Origin: Haloarcula amylolytica JCM 13557
Lineage (GTDB): Archaea > Halobacteriota > Halobacteria > Halobacteriales > Haloarculaceae
Assembly: GCF_000336615.1 (NCBI RefSeq)
Contig: NZ_AOLW01000006.1
Span: 186,001 to 250,000, forward strand
Length of the DNA stretch: 64,000 nt
Direction of reading: 5' to 3'
Shown piece after piece: positions 16,045 through 25,339 of this stretch. The notes under the pieces are model-generated. The model searched no databases. It was not told where the DNA came from and worked only from the letters and a program-made list of their open reading frames with translations. The position numbers were made by a program, and so were the translations under genes. The stretch's first letter is position 1; every line of letters begins with the position of its first letter.

Positions 16045-17210
16045 TCGCCAAGTTCGGTGGGACGAGCCTCGGCAGCGGCGACCGCATCAACCGGGCCGCT
16101 GACTCGATTGCTGCGGCCGTCCAGCAGGGCCACGAGGTCGCGGTCGTCGCCTCGGCGATGGGCAACACGACCGACGAACTGCTCGACGAGATTAACTACG
16201 ACGCCGACTCCGCGGACCGCGCCGAAATCGTCTCGATGGGCGAACGGACCTCCGTCCGGATGCTCAAAGGGGCACTCGCCGCCCGCGGCATCGAGGCCGT
16301 CTTCCTCGAACCCGGCAGCGAGGACTGGCCGATCATCACCGACGAGTACGGCGAGGTCGACGTCGAGGAGACACAGAAGCGCGCCCACGCGCTGGCCGGC
16401 CAGCTCAAGGACGTCGTCCCGGTCATCACCGGCTTCCTGGCACAAGACTATCAGGGCAACGTGACGACGCTTGGCCGTGGCGGCTCCGACACGAGCGCCG
16501 TGATGATGGGCGACTACATGGACGCCGACGAAGTCGTCATCGTCACCGACGTCGAGGGTGTCATGACCGGGGACCCGCGCGTCGTCGAAGGCGCGCGGAA
16601 CGTCGGCAAAATCTCCGTCGACGAACTCCGTTCGCTGTCGTTCCGCGGGGCCGAGGTGGTCGCGCCGTCGGCGCTATCGTACAAGAGCGACGATCTCGGT
16701 GTTCGCGTCGTCCACTACCAGCACGGCGACCTGCTCGCCGGTGGCACGTCCATCGAGGGCGAGTTCCAGAACCTCATCGACCTGCAGGAACAGCCCATCG
16801 CCTGCGTGACCGTCGCCGGCCGCGCTATCCGGAACAGTCCGGGCATCCTCGCGGACCTGGCCAGCGCTATCGCCGACGAGGAGATAAATATCGAGGCCAA
16901 CTCCTCGGGAATGGACTCGCTGACGTTCTACGTCGACGAAGACGACGCCGAGGAAGCCGAAGCACTGCTGCACGCCCGTATCGTCGACGACGAGACGCTC
17001 TCGTCGGTCACCGTCGAGGACGATATCGCCGTCATCCGTGTCACCGGCGGCGATCCGAGCCAGTCGGCGCTCGCCCATCAGGTCGTCGCACCGCTGGCCG
17101 ACGCTCACATCCACCTCTACGACGTGATCACGTCCGCGACGTCGGTCTCGGTGTTCGTTCCGTGGGAGGACCGCGAACAGGCCCTCTCGCTCGTACAGGA
17201 CGTGTTCTGA
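16035..17210 (+). CDS. lysC: Aspartate kinase
   Basis: First step of the aspartate family (lysine, threonine, methionine). The kinase domain begins MRVVAKFGGTSLGSGDRI and includes VSMGERTSV, GRGGSDTSAVM and VTDVEGVMTGDPR. Two ACT domains follow (about residues 255-391: ACVTVAGRAIRNSPGILADL and IAVIRVTGGDPSQS), as in feedback-regulated kinases. At 391 residues it is short for monofunctional enzymes, which are often 400-460. It supplies phosphoaspartate to the route ending in thrC four kilobases upstream. A palindrome precedes the gene. A T-run at 17221-17226 after the stop may end transcription. Confidence 0.95.
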   Translation: MRVVAKFGGTSLGSGDRINRAADSIAAAVQQGHEVAVVASAMGNTTDELLDEINYDADSADRAEIVSMGERTSVRMLKGALAARGIEAVFLEPGSEDWPIITDEYGEVDVEETQKRAHALAGQLKDVVPVITGFLAQDYQGNVTTLGRGGSDTSAVMMGDYMDADEVVIVTDVEGVMTGDPRVVEGARNVGKISVDELRSLSFRGAEVVAPSALSYKSDDLGVRVVHYQHGDLLAGGTSIEGEFQNLIDLQEQPIACVTVAGRAIRNSPGILADLASAIADEEINIEANSSGMDSLTFYVDEDDAEEAEALLHARIVDDETLSSVTVEDDIAVIRVTGGDPSQSALAHQVVAPLADAHIHLYDVITSATSVSVFVPWEDREQALSLVQDVF

Positions 17211-17224
17211 CCGCTGGGTTCTTT

Positions 17225-17893
17225 TTAATCGGTCGAGGAGGCCTGCTCGAACCGACTCGCGGGCAGCAGGAGTTCGCTGACTTCGGGAAGGTGTTTCAGG
17301 TTGTAGACGATCCTCGCGTCGTCAGACACCGGTGCGGCGATACACGAGAGCCGAATCCCCTTCTCGGTGAGGTCCGGCGGGAGAATGTGGCTCGCCGGCG
17401 ACGGCATCTCGCCCTCGACGACCGCGACGGCACAGTTCGTACACGCGCCGCCGCGACAGGCAAAGGGCCACGCGAAACCGTTCTTCTCGGCCGCTTCCAG
17501 CAGCGTGTCGTTCGGATCGACGTAGAACCGCCCGAAATCAGACGACCGCAGGTTCGCGTCGGCGGCTTTCTCGAACAGGTCATCGTCTTCGAGCGCCCAG
17601 CCGTGGTCCTCCAGCACCTCGAAGTTGAGAAACTCCACCAGCGGGTCGTCCGGTTCCGGCGGGGCTTGCTCGGTCTCGGACCCGGGTTCGGCCGTCGGTG
17701 ACTCGTCCGGCAGCGGGTCCCCGGGCTCGTAGCCGTTCTGCAGTCGCTCGTAGGCGTCTTTGACCGCCTGGAACTCCTCTGTCGAGCCGCCCTGGTCCGG
17801 GTGGGCTTCCTTCACCCGCTCGCGGTACGCATCGACGATCTCCCCGTCGTCCGCGTCCGGCAGAATTCCGAGGACCTCGAATGGGGACTCCAC
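17225..17893 (-). CDS. fer: J-domain/2Fe-2S ferredoxin fusion
   Basis: An electron carrier of the plant/halobacterial ferredoxin type with an N-terminal DnaJ-like domain. Residues 4-55 form the J-domain, with the diagnostic HPD at 31-33. Residues 56-85 are a Pro/Glu linker. The ferredoxin part holds Cys146, Cys151, Cys154 and Cys184 in the order CRGGACTNCA...LSC, binding one 2Fe-2S cluster. J-domains stimulate Hsp70, so the N-terminus may link the protein to cluster assembly or chaperones. That is inference; the domain is well known in haloarchaeal ferredoxins. It is convergent with aspartate kinase. Confidence 0.88.
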   Translation of the reverse strand: MESPFEVLGILPDADDGEIVDAYRERVKEAHPDQGGSTEEFQAVKDAYERLQNGYEPGDPLPDESPTAEPGSETEQAPPEPDDPLVEFLNFEVLEDHGWALEDDDLFEKAADANLRSSDFGRFYVDPNDTLLEAAEKNGFAWPFACRGGACTNCAVAVVEGEMPSPASHILPPDLTEKGIRLSCIAAPVSDDARIVYNLKHLPEVSELLLPASRFEQASSTD

Positions 17894-17983
17894 ACCACAC
17901 GGTAGCGGTCACGGACATAAATTCCCTCCTCCCGCTGCAGTTTCTGCAGGCTGCCGGCAACAGGCGACGTACACTCCCTGTGG

Positions 17984-18682
<699 letters not shown>

Positions 18683-18758
18683 TGCTAGTGTCTACCCCCT
18701 GTGGGGTCTTGAGTGTCGGTCCTGACTCAGTATCTGTGCCCGCTGTGCGGCCATCCGC

Positions 18759-19367
18759 TCACTCCCCGTTGTACACTGCCACGTCGAACTCGCCCGCTGA
18801 CCCCGCGACGCCGGCCGAACAGACGGCGTGCTCGTACTCGTGGTCGTACACCTCGCGGGCCACCTCGCCGGCCTCGGTCGCAGCCAGGTCGAACGCCGTC
18901 GGGCTGTTCTCCTCGTAGGTCGCCACCAGCGTCGGCTCGGTGACCTCCTCGACCAGCAGCGCGTCTCGGCGGACGGTCCCGATGACCGCTCCCGGCCCGT
19001 CGGCGTTGGTCGTCGGGTCCGCCCCGTCGACGCCGACGATGCCGGCGACCCGTGGCGTGTCGTAGTCGTCCTTCTCGAAGTCGAGCGAGAGGAGCGGCTC
19101 CGCGATAGCGTCCCGTGCCGGATAGCCGAGTTCGAGCTTCTCCGCGATTGGGTCGACGTGGGAACCGTTGCCGACGACCGCGCCGCGCTCGGTGACGCGG
19201 ACGCCGTTGTAGGAGATGTATGGGTTGTCCGTCTCCGGGGCGTCCGGCGTCGGCTCGACGGTCACCGTGCCGTCGCGCTGTACTGTCTGGCGGTTGGGGA
19301 ACGAGCGCGAGGAGACGCGGTACGCGCCGACCTCGGGACTGACGACGACGAATCGTCCGACGTACAT
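18759..19367 (-). CDS. purO: IMP cyclohydrolase, archaeal type
   Basis: Closes the ring of FAICAR to give IMP, the last step of purine synthesis, using the archaeal PurO fold instead of the bacterial PurH domain. The 202-residue protein begins [26 protein letters not shown]. It contains [11 protein letters not shown] and the conserved TPRVAGIV and [10 protein letters not shown] segments of the family. An upstream extension is open to 19832 but contains no coding-like sequence, so the Met at 19367 is used. Confidence 0.9.
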   Translation of the reverse strand: MYVGRFVVVSPEVGAYRVSSRSFPNRQTVQRDGTVTVEPTPDAPETDNPYISYNGVRVTERGAVVGNGSHVDPIAEKLELGYPARDAIAEPLLSLDFEKDDYDTPRVAGIVGVDGADPTTNADGPGAVIGTVRRDALLVEEVTEPTLVATYEENSPTAFDLAATEAGEVAREVYDHEYEHAVCSAGVAGSAGEFDVAVYNGE

Positions 19368-19501
19368 ACGCGAGTGTGCACGGCACCCCGAAAAAGCGCT
19401 GTCGATGTTCGTTCGTGGTGTCGCAGTAGCCGTTCGCTTAGACCATTTTGTGACCGCCCAGAAAGGTAACTTGAAATATACTTCTATGTCAAACTGATAT
19501 C

Positions 19502-20098
19502 GTGACAAGCGAAGAGGACTGTGTTCGAGCCCTCCGCAGCGCCGCTGTGGAACTAGGCGAGTCGCCGACGAAAGCGCAGTACGAGGAACTTGGTGTGACG
19601 CCGGCATCTGGCACGATTCAGCGGGTGATGGAAAGCTGGAACGGTGCGAAGAAGGCTGCTGGATTAGAGACCAATCATTCTCGCGGTTCTCGACTCGGTA
19701 CGAAACCTGCCGACGTTTCGCTCCCTGATGGTTCTTCGTGGGCTGACCTTTCTCAGGACCAGCGATGGCACTACAAAAACGCTGACCGGAATCAACAACG
19801 AACCCTGAACCGGCGGGCAAAACACCGGGCATGGGTGTATGAGTACAAACGAGATAGTGGCGGCTGTTGTCGTTGCGGAGAAGCCGACCCAGCGTGTCTC
19901 GATTTTCACCATCGCAACGATTCAGACAAAGAGATGACTATCTCCAAGATGATTACATACGGCTTCTCGAAGTCGAAGCTCCGCGTTGAGATGGATAAGT
20001 GTGACATTCTCTGTGCTAACTGCCATAGAAAAGAACATCATGAGGTCCCGACTGGGGTTCGACCGACAACAGCCGGGCAGGTGGATGGCGAGGAGTGA
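19502..20098 (+). CDS. HNH endonuclease with homing-type DNA-binding repeat
   Basis: A 198-residue protein starting with GTG. Residues 8-56 ([20 protein letters not shown] then WNGAKKAAG) resemble the repeat found in homing endonucleases and related DNA-binding proteins. The C-terminal half has a zinc-type HNH core: Cys-x2-Cys (CCRCGEADP), LDFHHRND with the catalytic His, and [11 protein letters not shown] with the second Cys pair and final His. A central basic helix ([16 protein letters not shown]) fits DNA contact. GC content is lower than in the neighbours and GAAATATAC lies about 30 bases upstream. It reads towards tRNA-Gln and the hairpin array directly downstream, suggesting mobile origin. 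Confidence 0.8.
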   Translation: MTSEEDCVRALRSAAVELGESPTKAQYEELGVTPASGTIQRVMESWNGAKKAAGLETNHSRGSRLGTKPADVSLPDGSSWADLSQDQRWHYKNADRNQQRTLNRRAKHRAWVYEYKRDSGGCCRCGEADPACLDFHHRNDSDKEMTISKMITYGFSKSKLRVEMDKCDILCANCHRKEHHEVPTGVRPTTAGQVDGEE

Positions 20099-20157
20099 CA
20101 TAGCCGCCTGACTCCGCAACACTGAAATACGGCAGCCGGATACTGAATATTGCAATC

Positions 20158-20230
20158 AGTCCATTGGGGTAGAGGCCAATCCTGAAGCCTTCTGGGGGCT
20201 TCGACCCTGGTTCGAATCCAGGATGGACTA
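20158..20230 (+). tRNA. tRNA-Gln (CTG anticodon)
   Basis: A complete cloverleaf can be drawn. The acceptor AGTCCAT pairs perfectly with ATGGACT (20223-20229), followed by an unpaired A. The D-stem is GGGT/ATCC. The anticodon stem AAGCC/GGCTT encloses loop TTCTGGG with anticodon CTG. The T-arm CCTGG-TTCGAAT-CCAGG is at 20206-20222. No intron is present and CCA is not encoded. Its last 22 bases are copied downstream in the array. Confidence 0.9.
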
Positions 20231-20560
20231 TTTCTGCGGCGAGCAAACTCGCGAGCCGCGAAATCGTAATTACTGATTCGAACCCCGCCAGTCGCGCGCA
20301 GCGAAGCGAGCACGTCTGGCTCCGGTTCGAATCCAGGATGGACTACTCTTGTCGCGAACAACCCGTGAGCGACAGCGTCGTGATTAGTGGATTCGAGCCC
20401 TGGAAGACGAGCGAAGCGAGTCTTCCTCCGGTTCGAATCCAGGATGGACTATTTCTGCGGCGAGCAAACTGGCGAGCCGCGAAATCGTAATTACTGATTC
20501 GAAACCTACCAGTCGCACACAGCGAAGCGAGTCTTCCACTGGTTCGAACTCATGTGGGAC
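20209..20560 (+). repeat. Tandem array of tRNA-Gln 3'-end copies with hairpins
   Basis: The last 22 bases of the tRNA (20209-20230) recur exactly at 20324-20345 and 20430-20451, with a degenerate fourth copy at 20541-20560. Spacing is 115, 106 and 111 bases. Each full unit contains hairpin A, then an inverted copy of the T-arm (GATTCGAAcC), then hairpin B around a conserved AGCGAAGCGAG. Units 1 and 3 are 73/74 identical over 20209-20282 versus 20430-20503. Unit 2 has different stem sequences but keeps the pairing. No plausible protein is encoded. The pattern fits repeated insertion of a short element at the tRNA end, each regenerating the tRNA 3' sequence. Confidence 0.8.
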
Positions 20561-20577
20561 GGGCTTGACACACATCT

Positions 20578-20595
20578 GGCAAGCGCCGGCTTGCC
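20578..20595. repeat. Perfect 7-bp hairpin closing the array
   Basis: GGCAAGC (20578-20584) pairs with GCTTGCC (20589-20595) around GCCG. It lies between the last degenerate tRNA-end copy and the stress-protein gene, and may be a terminator or one border of the element. Confidence 0.45.
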
Positions 20596-20630
20596 CGTGG
20601 CTACTTGTAGCTTCCTGCCAGAGAGAACAT

Positions 20631-21062
20631 ATGGCACCGACGCACGTCCTCGTCCCGCTGGACGGCTCACCGCTGGCTGACGAGGCGCTGACGTACGCGC
20701 TGGAGACGTTCGACTGTCGGATTACGGTCCTGAACGTCGTCGCGCCGCTCGATACGGGAATGAGTGAAGGTGGGATGCTCGAACCGGGCGCGGATCGCCG
20801 GGCGGCGGCCGACGAGCGGGCCGCGACTCTCGTCGACCGGGCGTCACAGCAGGCCAGCGAGGCCGGTCAACAGGTCGAGACGGCCGTCGAGACCGGTAAT
20901 CCAGCCGAAACGATCCTGGACTATGTCGAGGCGGTCGACGTGGACCAGGTGGTGATGGGTGGTCACGGCGGGACGCGAAACGAGATCGCCCGGCGGTTGC
21001 TCGGGACCGTTGCGACGGCGGTCGTCAGCGAAGCGCCGGTGACGGTGACGGTCGTCCGGTAG
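20631..21062 (+). CDS. Universal stress protein (UspA family)
   Basis: A 143-residue single-domain UspA protein starting MAPTHVLVPLDGSPLADEAL. The nucleotide-binding signature is visible as VVMGGHGGTRNEIARRLLG near residues 107-125, close to the ATP-binding form G-x2-G-x9-G, so it probably binds ATP. An in-frame Met lies 22 codons upstream, but it starts in the array and lacks the conserved start. The gene stands alone. Its role is unknown beyond the family's general link to stress. Confidence 0.88.
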   Translation: MAPTHVLVPLDGSPLADEALTYALETFDCRITVLNVVAPLDTGMSEGGMLEPGADRRAAADERAATLVDRASQQASEAGQQVETAVETGNPAETILDYVEAVDVDQVVMGGHGGTRNEIARRLLGTVATAVVSEAPVTVTVVR

Positions 21063-21094
21063 CCGTCGACCCGGAGACAGTACGCGGGACCGTC

Positions 21095-22285
21095 TCAGGC
21101 CTGGCTGCCGAGGGCCGCTTCCAGCACCTGATACACGCCGAAGCCGAGCGCGACGCTGGTGACGAGCGTGATGAGCCAGAACCCGACAGTCACGCCGATC
21201 TTCCGGCGCGAGACACCAGCGGAGCCACCGGCCAGGCCGCCGCCGATGACCCCGGAGATGATGTTATTGAACGAGATGGGGATGCCCAGCGCGATGGCGG
21301 CCTGTGCGATGATGAACCCGGGAACCAGTGCGGCGATTGAGCGCCGGACGCCCAGCTGTGCGTACTCGCGGGAGGTCGCCTGTAGCAGGCGGGGCGCGCC
21401 CATCCACGCGCCGCCGAGGATACCCACGGCACCGAGCGCCAGCAACACAAATCCGGGCAGGCCGAGTTCGGCGCGGTAGAGGTTCTCCAGTGGTCCGGTC
21501 GCGAGGCCGACCTGACTCCCGCCACTGGAGAAGGCGACGACGCTGCCGAGAACGACGAGAAAGGTCTTGATACCCTTGTCGACGGAGGCCTGGGTCTGCA
21601 GGCGGATGTAGTAGAAGCTCCCGGCGGCAACCAGCAGCGTCGCGGCGACGGCGGCGATATCCGTTCCGGTGACCATCGCGGCGAAGCCGGCCAGCGAGCC
21701 CTGGTCGGTGCCGGCCGGCGACGGGATGATGCTCAACTGGACGTTGGCGACGATACCGCCGACGACGCCGGCGAGTAACGGGACTCCGACCGTCTCGGGG
21801 ATGTCGTCCCGGCGCAACACGGTCGCGGTGAGATAGGCCAGGCTCCCCGACACTGGCGGGACGAGCAGCCAGAACGTGACGATGCGGCGGTAGGTGTCGA
21901 AGACCGGCTGGCCGCCCAGCGAGAGCCCGACGCCGACCATCGCGCCCGTCGTTGCGAACGCCGCCGGAACGGGGTAGCCCGAGTAGATCCCGAACGCCAT
22001 GAACCCCGTCGCGGTCAACAGGCCGGCAATGGCCGCGAGCGATGTGATGGCGACACCGTCGATGAGGCCGGCTCCGACTGTCTCGGAGATACTCCCGCCC
22101 TGGGTCAGTGCGCCCAGCGCGGCGAGGATGCCGATCATGAAGGCGGCACGCATCGTCGAAATGGCGTTCGCGCCGATAGCCGGGGCGAAGGGCGGCGAGT
22201 TGCTGTTCGCACCGAGTGTCCAGGCCGTCACCAGCCCGGTGAGCGTCGCGAGGGCGACCAGCGCCCCGAAGACGACGGTAGTCAC
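21095..22285 (-). CDS. pit: Inorganic phosphate permease, PiT family
   Basis: A cation-coupled phosphate transporter with about 10-11 hydrophobic segments over 396 residues. The duplicated signature of the family is seen as WTLGANSNSPPFAPAIGANA near the N-terminus and SFNNIISGVIGGGLAGG near the C-terminus. It starts with GTG. A cytoplasmic central loop with SFYYIRLQTQAS separates the two halves. On the - strand, ATTTTATG upstream of the start is TATA-like. No phoU-like partner gene is adjacent. Confidence 0.88.
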   Translation of the reverse strand: MTTVVFGALVALATLTGLVTAWTLGANSNSPPFAPAIGANAISTMRAAFMIGILAALGALTQGGSISETVGAGLIDGVAITSLAAIAGLLTATGFMAFGIYSGYPVPAAFATTGAMVGVGLSLGGQPVFDTYRRIVTFWLLVPPVSGSLAYLTATVLRRDDIPETVGVPLLAGVVGGIVANVQLSIIPSPAGTDQGSLAGFAAMVTGTDIAAVAATLLVAAGSFYYIRLQTQASVDKGIKTFLVVLGSVVAFSSGGSQVGLATGPLENLYRAELGLPGFVLLALGAVGILGGAWMGAPRLLQATSREYAQLGVRRSIAALVPGFIIAQAAIALGIPISFNNIISGVIGGGLAGGSAGVSRRKIGVTVGFWLITLVTSVALGFGVYQVLEAALGSQA

Positions 22286-22490
22286 CGCGTGCTGGGGCCC
22301 GTCAGGGCCTGCCAGTTGCTGCTGTGTGAACGCGACCAGACTGTCATTGCCAGCCGTTCACACCCAGTACATAAAATGTCCGCGGCGTCGGTATCGACAG
22401 CTGATCGGCCCGCCTTGCCATGATTTGTCGCCGATGTGGCTAATGTGCGACACCGAAGTCTTTAACGCCTATCGACACCGCTGGTGGGAC

Positions 22491-23609
22491 ATGTCACAGC
22501 GGAGACGCACGTTCATCAGTAGTGTTGGTACCGCAACTGCAATCGGGTTAGCCGGATGCCTCGGTGGCGATGGCGGGGACGGCGGCGGAGGCGACGGCGG
22601 GGACACCGACAGCGATGGCGGGGACGGCGGCGACAGCGGCCCGGCCGCTCGTGTCGGAATGGTGTACGCGACGGGCGGGCTCGGTGACGGGTCGTTCAAC
22701 GACCAGGCTCAGACCGGCGCTATCCGGGCGGCAGACGAGCTGAGTATCGAATACGACGAGTCTCAGCCGGAAGCGGCACAGGACTTCGGCAGCCTCCAGC
22801 AGCAGTACGCGCAGTCCTCGAACCCGGACTACGACCTCGTCTGCTGTATCGGCTTCCTGCAGGCGGACGCCCTCACGGAGACCGCCGAACAGTACCCCGA
22901 GCAGGACTTCATGATCGTCGACTCCGTCGTCGAGGCGGACAACGTCGGCTCGTACGTGTTCGGTGAGCATCAGGGCTCGTTCCTCATCGGACTGATGGCC
23001 GCTAAGCTGACCAGTCAGGACTTCTCGGCTGGAGCCGGTGCCACGCAGGGTGACTCCGCGAGCGTCGGCTTCGTCGGCGGCGTCGAGGGTGACCTCATCG
23101 GTCGCTTCGAGGCCGGCTACAAAGCCGGCGTCAAGCACGCGGAGGAGGACGTCGAGGTGCAGTCAGCCTACGTCGGCGATTTCAACGACCCTTCCGGCGG
23201 ACAGGAGGCGGCCCTCTCGATGTACGAATCCGGTGCCGACATCGTCTACCACGCGGCCGGTAACACCGGGACCGGCGTGTTCCGTGCGGCCCAGGAGGCG
23301 GGGCGCTTCGCAGTCGGCGTCGACCGCGACCAGTCGGTCACGAAAGAGGACTTCAGCGACGTCATCCTCGCGAGTATGGTCAAACGCGTCGACAACGCGG
23401 TGTACACGTCGGTCGAATCGGTCGTCAACGACAACTTCGAGGGCGGTGCCGTGAACACGCTCGGTCTCGAACAGAACGGTGTCGAAGCGGTGTACGGCCA
23501 GCAGATCGGCTCGGAGATCCCACAGGGCGTCAAAGACGAGGTGTCCGAGGTCCGCCAGAGCATCATCGACGGCGACATCAGCGTGCCGACTGACCCCGAC
23601 AATGCCTGA
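22491..23609 (+). CDS. bmpA: BMP-family nucleoside-binding lipoprotein
   Basis: The binding protein of an ABC importer, exported by the Tat route and anchored as a lipoprotein. The N-terminus has RRRTFI and a lipobox ending at Cys23 (GLAGC), followed by a Gly/Asp-rich tether of about 30 residues. The mature part matches BMP/PnrA proteins: GGLGDGSFNDQA, DLVCCIGFLQADALTETA, and GVDRDQSVTKEDF. The ATG at 22491 lies about 30 bases after CTTTAAC, fitting a leaderless promoter; a longer frame upstream is not coding. PnrA relatives bind purine nucleosides. The ATPase and two permeases follow at 23783-27673. Confidence 0.93.
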   Translation: MSQRRRTFISSVGTATAIGLAGCLGGDGGDGGGGDGGDTDSDGGDGGDSGPAARVGMVYATGGLGDGSFNDQAQTGAIRAADELSIEYDESQPEAAQDFGSLQQQYAQSSNPDYDLVCCIGFLQADALTETAEQYPEQDFMIVDSVVEADNVGSYVFGEHQGSFLIGLMAAKLTSQDFSAGAGATQGDSASVGFVGGVEGDLIGRFEAGYKAGVKHAEEDVEVQSAYVGDFNDPSGGQEAALSMYESGADIVYHAAGNTGTGVFRAAQEAGRFAVGVDRDQSVTKEDFSDVILASMVKRVDNAVYTSVESVVNDNFEGGAVNTLGLEQNGVEAVYGQQIGSEIPQGVKDEVSEVRQSIIDGDISVPTDPDNA

Positions 23610-23782
23610 GACGGATTGTTAAAGCGATTTGTCGATCTGTTCCGCCCCGCGGTCGGAATTATCCGAAAATAATATACAACAACCCGTCCCAGTCACCGCG
23701 GCCACACACGCAGTTGCCGCATATTTTTGCCAGACATGTGGAACCGTGAAGTTAAAACAACGGGAAGGTAACGGCTCAGAGT

Positions 23783-25339
23783 ATGGAACAGGCCGTCCAC
23801 CTCGATGGTATTACAAAGCGGTTTCCGGGGGTAGTCGCGAATGACGACGTTGATCTGGCGGTTGAGAAGGGGACGGTTCACGCACTGCTCGGCGAGAACG
23901 GTGCGGGAAAAACCACCCTGATGAACGTCCTCTACGGGCTCTACCAGCCCACCGAGGGGACGGTCAACGTGCACGGCGAGACACAGCAGTTCGACTCGCC
24001 GCGCGACGCCATCGACGAGGGTGTCGGTATGATCCACCAGCACTTCATGCTGGTCGATCCGATGACCGTCACCGAAAACATCACGCTTGGGAACGAGCCC
24101 CGCAAGTGGCTTGGACTCACGGTTGACAGTGAACAGTCCCGAGAACAGGTACGTGAACTGTCCGAGCGATACGGGTTCGACGTGGACCCCGACGCCCGCA
24201 TCGAAGACGTCGGCGTCGGCGTCCAGCAGCGCGTCGAGATCCTCAAAGCGCTCTACCGCGGCGCAGACGTCCTGATTCTGGACGAACCGACGGCAGTACT
24301 CACGCCACAGGAAGTCGAGGACCTCTTTCGCGTGCTCGAAGAGCTGACCGACCAGGGCAAGACGATTATCTTCATCACGCACAAGCTCGGCGAGGCGATG
24401 GAGGCTGCCGACGAAATCACCGTCCTGCGCGAGGGGAAAAACGTCGGGACGGTGCCCGCCGACGATATTACTCGGGAGGAACTGGCCGAGATGATGGTCG
24501 GCCGGGAGGTGCTGCTGGATCTCGACCGGGAGCCCGCCGAGCCGGGCCGGTCTATCCTCGACGTCGATGACCTCGTCGTGGAGGACGACCGGGGCGTCCG
24601 CGCGGTCGACGGGATTTCGCTCGAGGTCCGGGCCGGCGAGGTACTCGGTATCGCTGGCGTCGACGGGAACGGCCAGTCGGAACTGGTCGAAGCGATCACC
24701 GGGCTCCAGATGCCTGACGAGGGGACGATAACGTACGACGACGTCGACCGGACCACCGACAGCCGTCGGGAGCGCATCGAGGCCGGGCTGGCCTACATCC
24801 CGGAAGACCGACAGGAGCGGGGACTGGTGATGGACTTCGACCTCGTCGAGAACGGCCTGCTGGGGAGCCAGCACGCGGCCGACTACACCTCGAAGGGGCG
24901 CATCGACTGGAACCACACGCGCGACCACGCGGAGGAGATAATCGAAGAGTACGACGTTCGGCCGCCGGATGCCAACGCCCACGCCAAGTCCCTCTCCGGC
25001 GGGAACCAGCAGAAGTTCGTCGTCGGCCGGGAGTTCGCCCGGGACCCGCGTCTCGTCGTCGCCTCCCACCCCACCCGTGGCGTGGACGTAGGGTCGATGG
25101 AGTTCATCCACGATCAGATCAACGCGCTCCGCGAAGCAGGACGGGCCGTGTTGCTCATCTCCTCGAACCTCGACGAGGTCCAGTCGCTCTCGGACCGTCT
25201 CGCCGTCGTCTACGAGGGCGAGATCGTCGACATCGTCGACCCCGAGCGCGTGACCGAGGAACAGCTCGGACTGCTGATGGCCGGGCAGCAACCTGACGCC
25301 GTCCCGACCATTGCGGCGAACGGGGAGGGTCACCAATGA
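23783..25339 (+). CDS. Nucleoside ABC transporter, double ATPase subunit
   Basis: A 518-residue protein with two ATP-binding cassettes, as in RbsA/NupO-type sugar and nucleoside importers. Cassette 1 has Walker A GENGAGKTT (about residues 36-44), ILDEPTAVLTPQE (Walker B) and a weakened signature VGVGVQQRVE. Cassette 2 has a degenerate Walker A GVDGNGQSEL and a good signature SLSGGNQQKFVVGRE. Such asymmetry is normal in this family. It is 173 bases downstream of the binding protein and overlaps the first permease by 4 bases. Confidence 0.95.
   Translation: MEQAVHLDGITKRFPGVVANDDVDLAVEKGTVHALLGENGAGKTTLMNVLYGLYQPTEGTVNVHGETQQFDSPRDAIDEGVGMIHQHFMLVDPMTVTENITLGNEPRKWLGLTVDSEQSREQVRELSERYGFDVDPDARIEDVGVGVQQRVEILKALYRGADVLILDEPTAVLTPQEVEDLFRVLEELTDQGKTIIFITHKLGEAMEAADEITVLREGKNVGTVPADDITREELAEMMVGREVLLDLDREPAEPGRSILDVDDLVVEDDRGVRAVDGISLEVRAGEVLGIAGVDGNGQSELVEAITGLQMPDEGTITYDDVDRTTDSRRERIEAGLAYIPEDRQERGLVMDFDLVENGLLGSQHAADYTSKGRIDWNHTRDHAEEIIEEYDVRPPDANAHAKSLSGGNQQKFVVGREFARDPRLVVASHPTRGVDVGSMEFIHDQINALREAGRAVLLISSNLDEVQSLSDRLAVVYEGEIVDIVDPERVTEEQLGLLMAGQQPDAVPTIAANGEGHQ

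Noticed and set aside
20209..20560. CRISPR array
   Set aside because: The repeated part is the end of a tRNA, spacing units are similar to each other rather than unique, there are only three to four copies, and no cas genes are near.
20016..20575. Several short - strand frames through the tRNA and array, translating to HPGFEP-like peptides
   Set aside because: These arise from reading tRNA T-arm sequence as protein, a common false prediction. The repeat structure explains the open frames.
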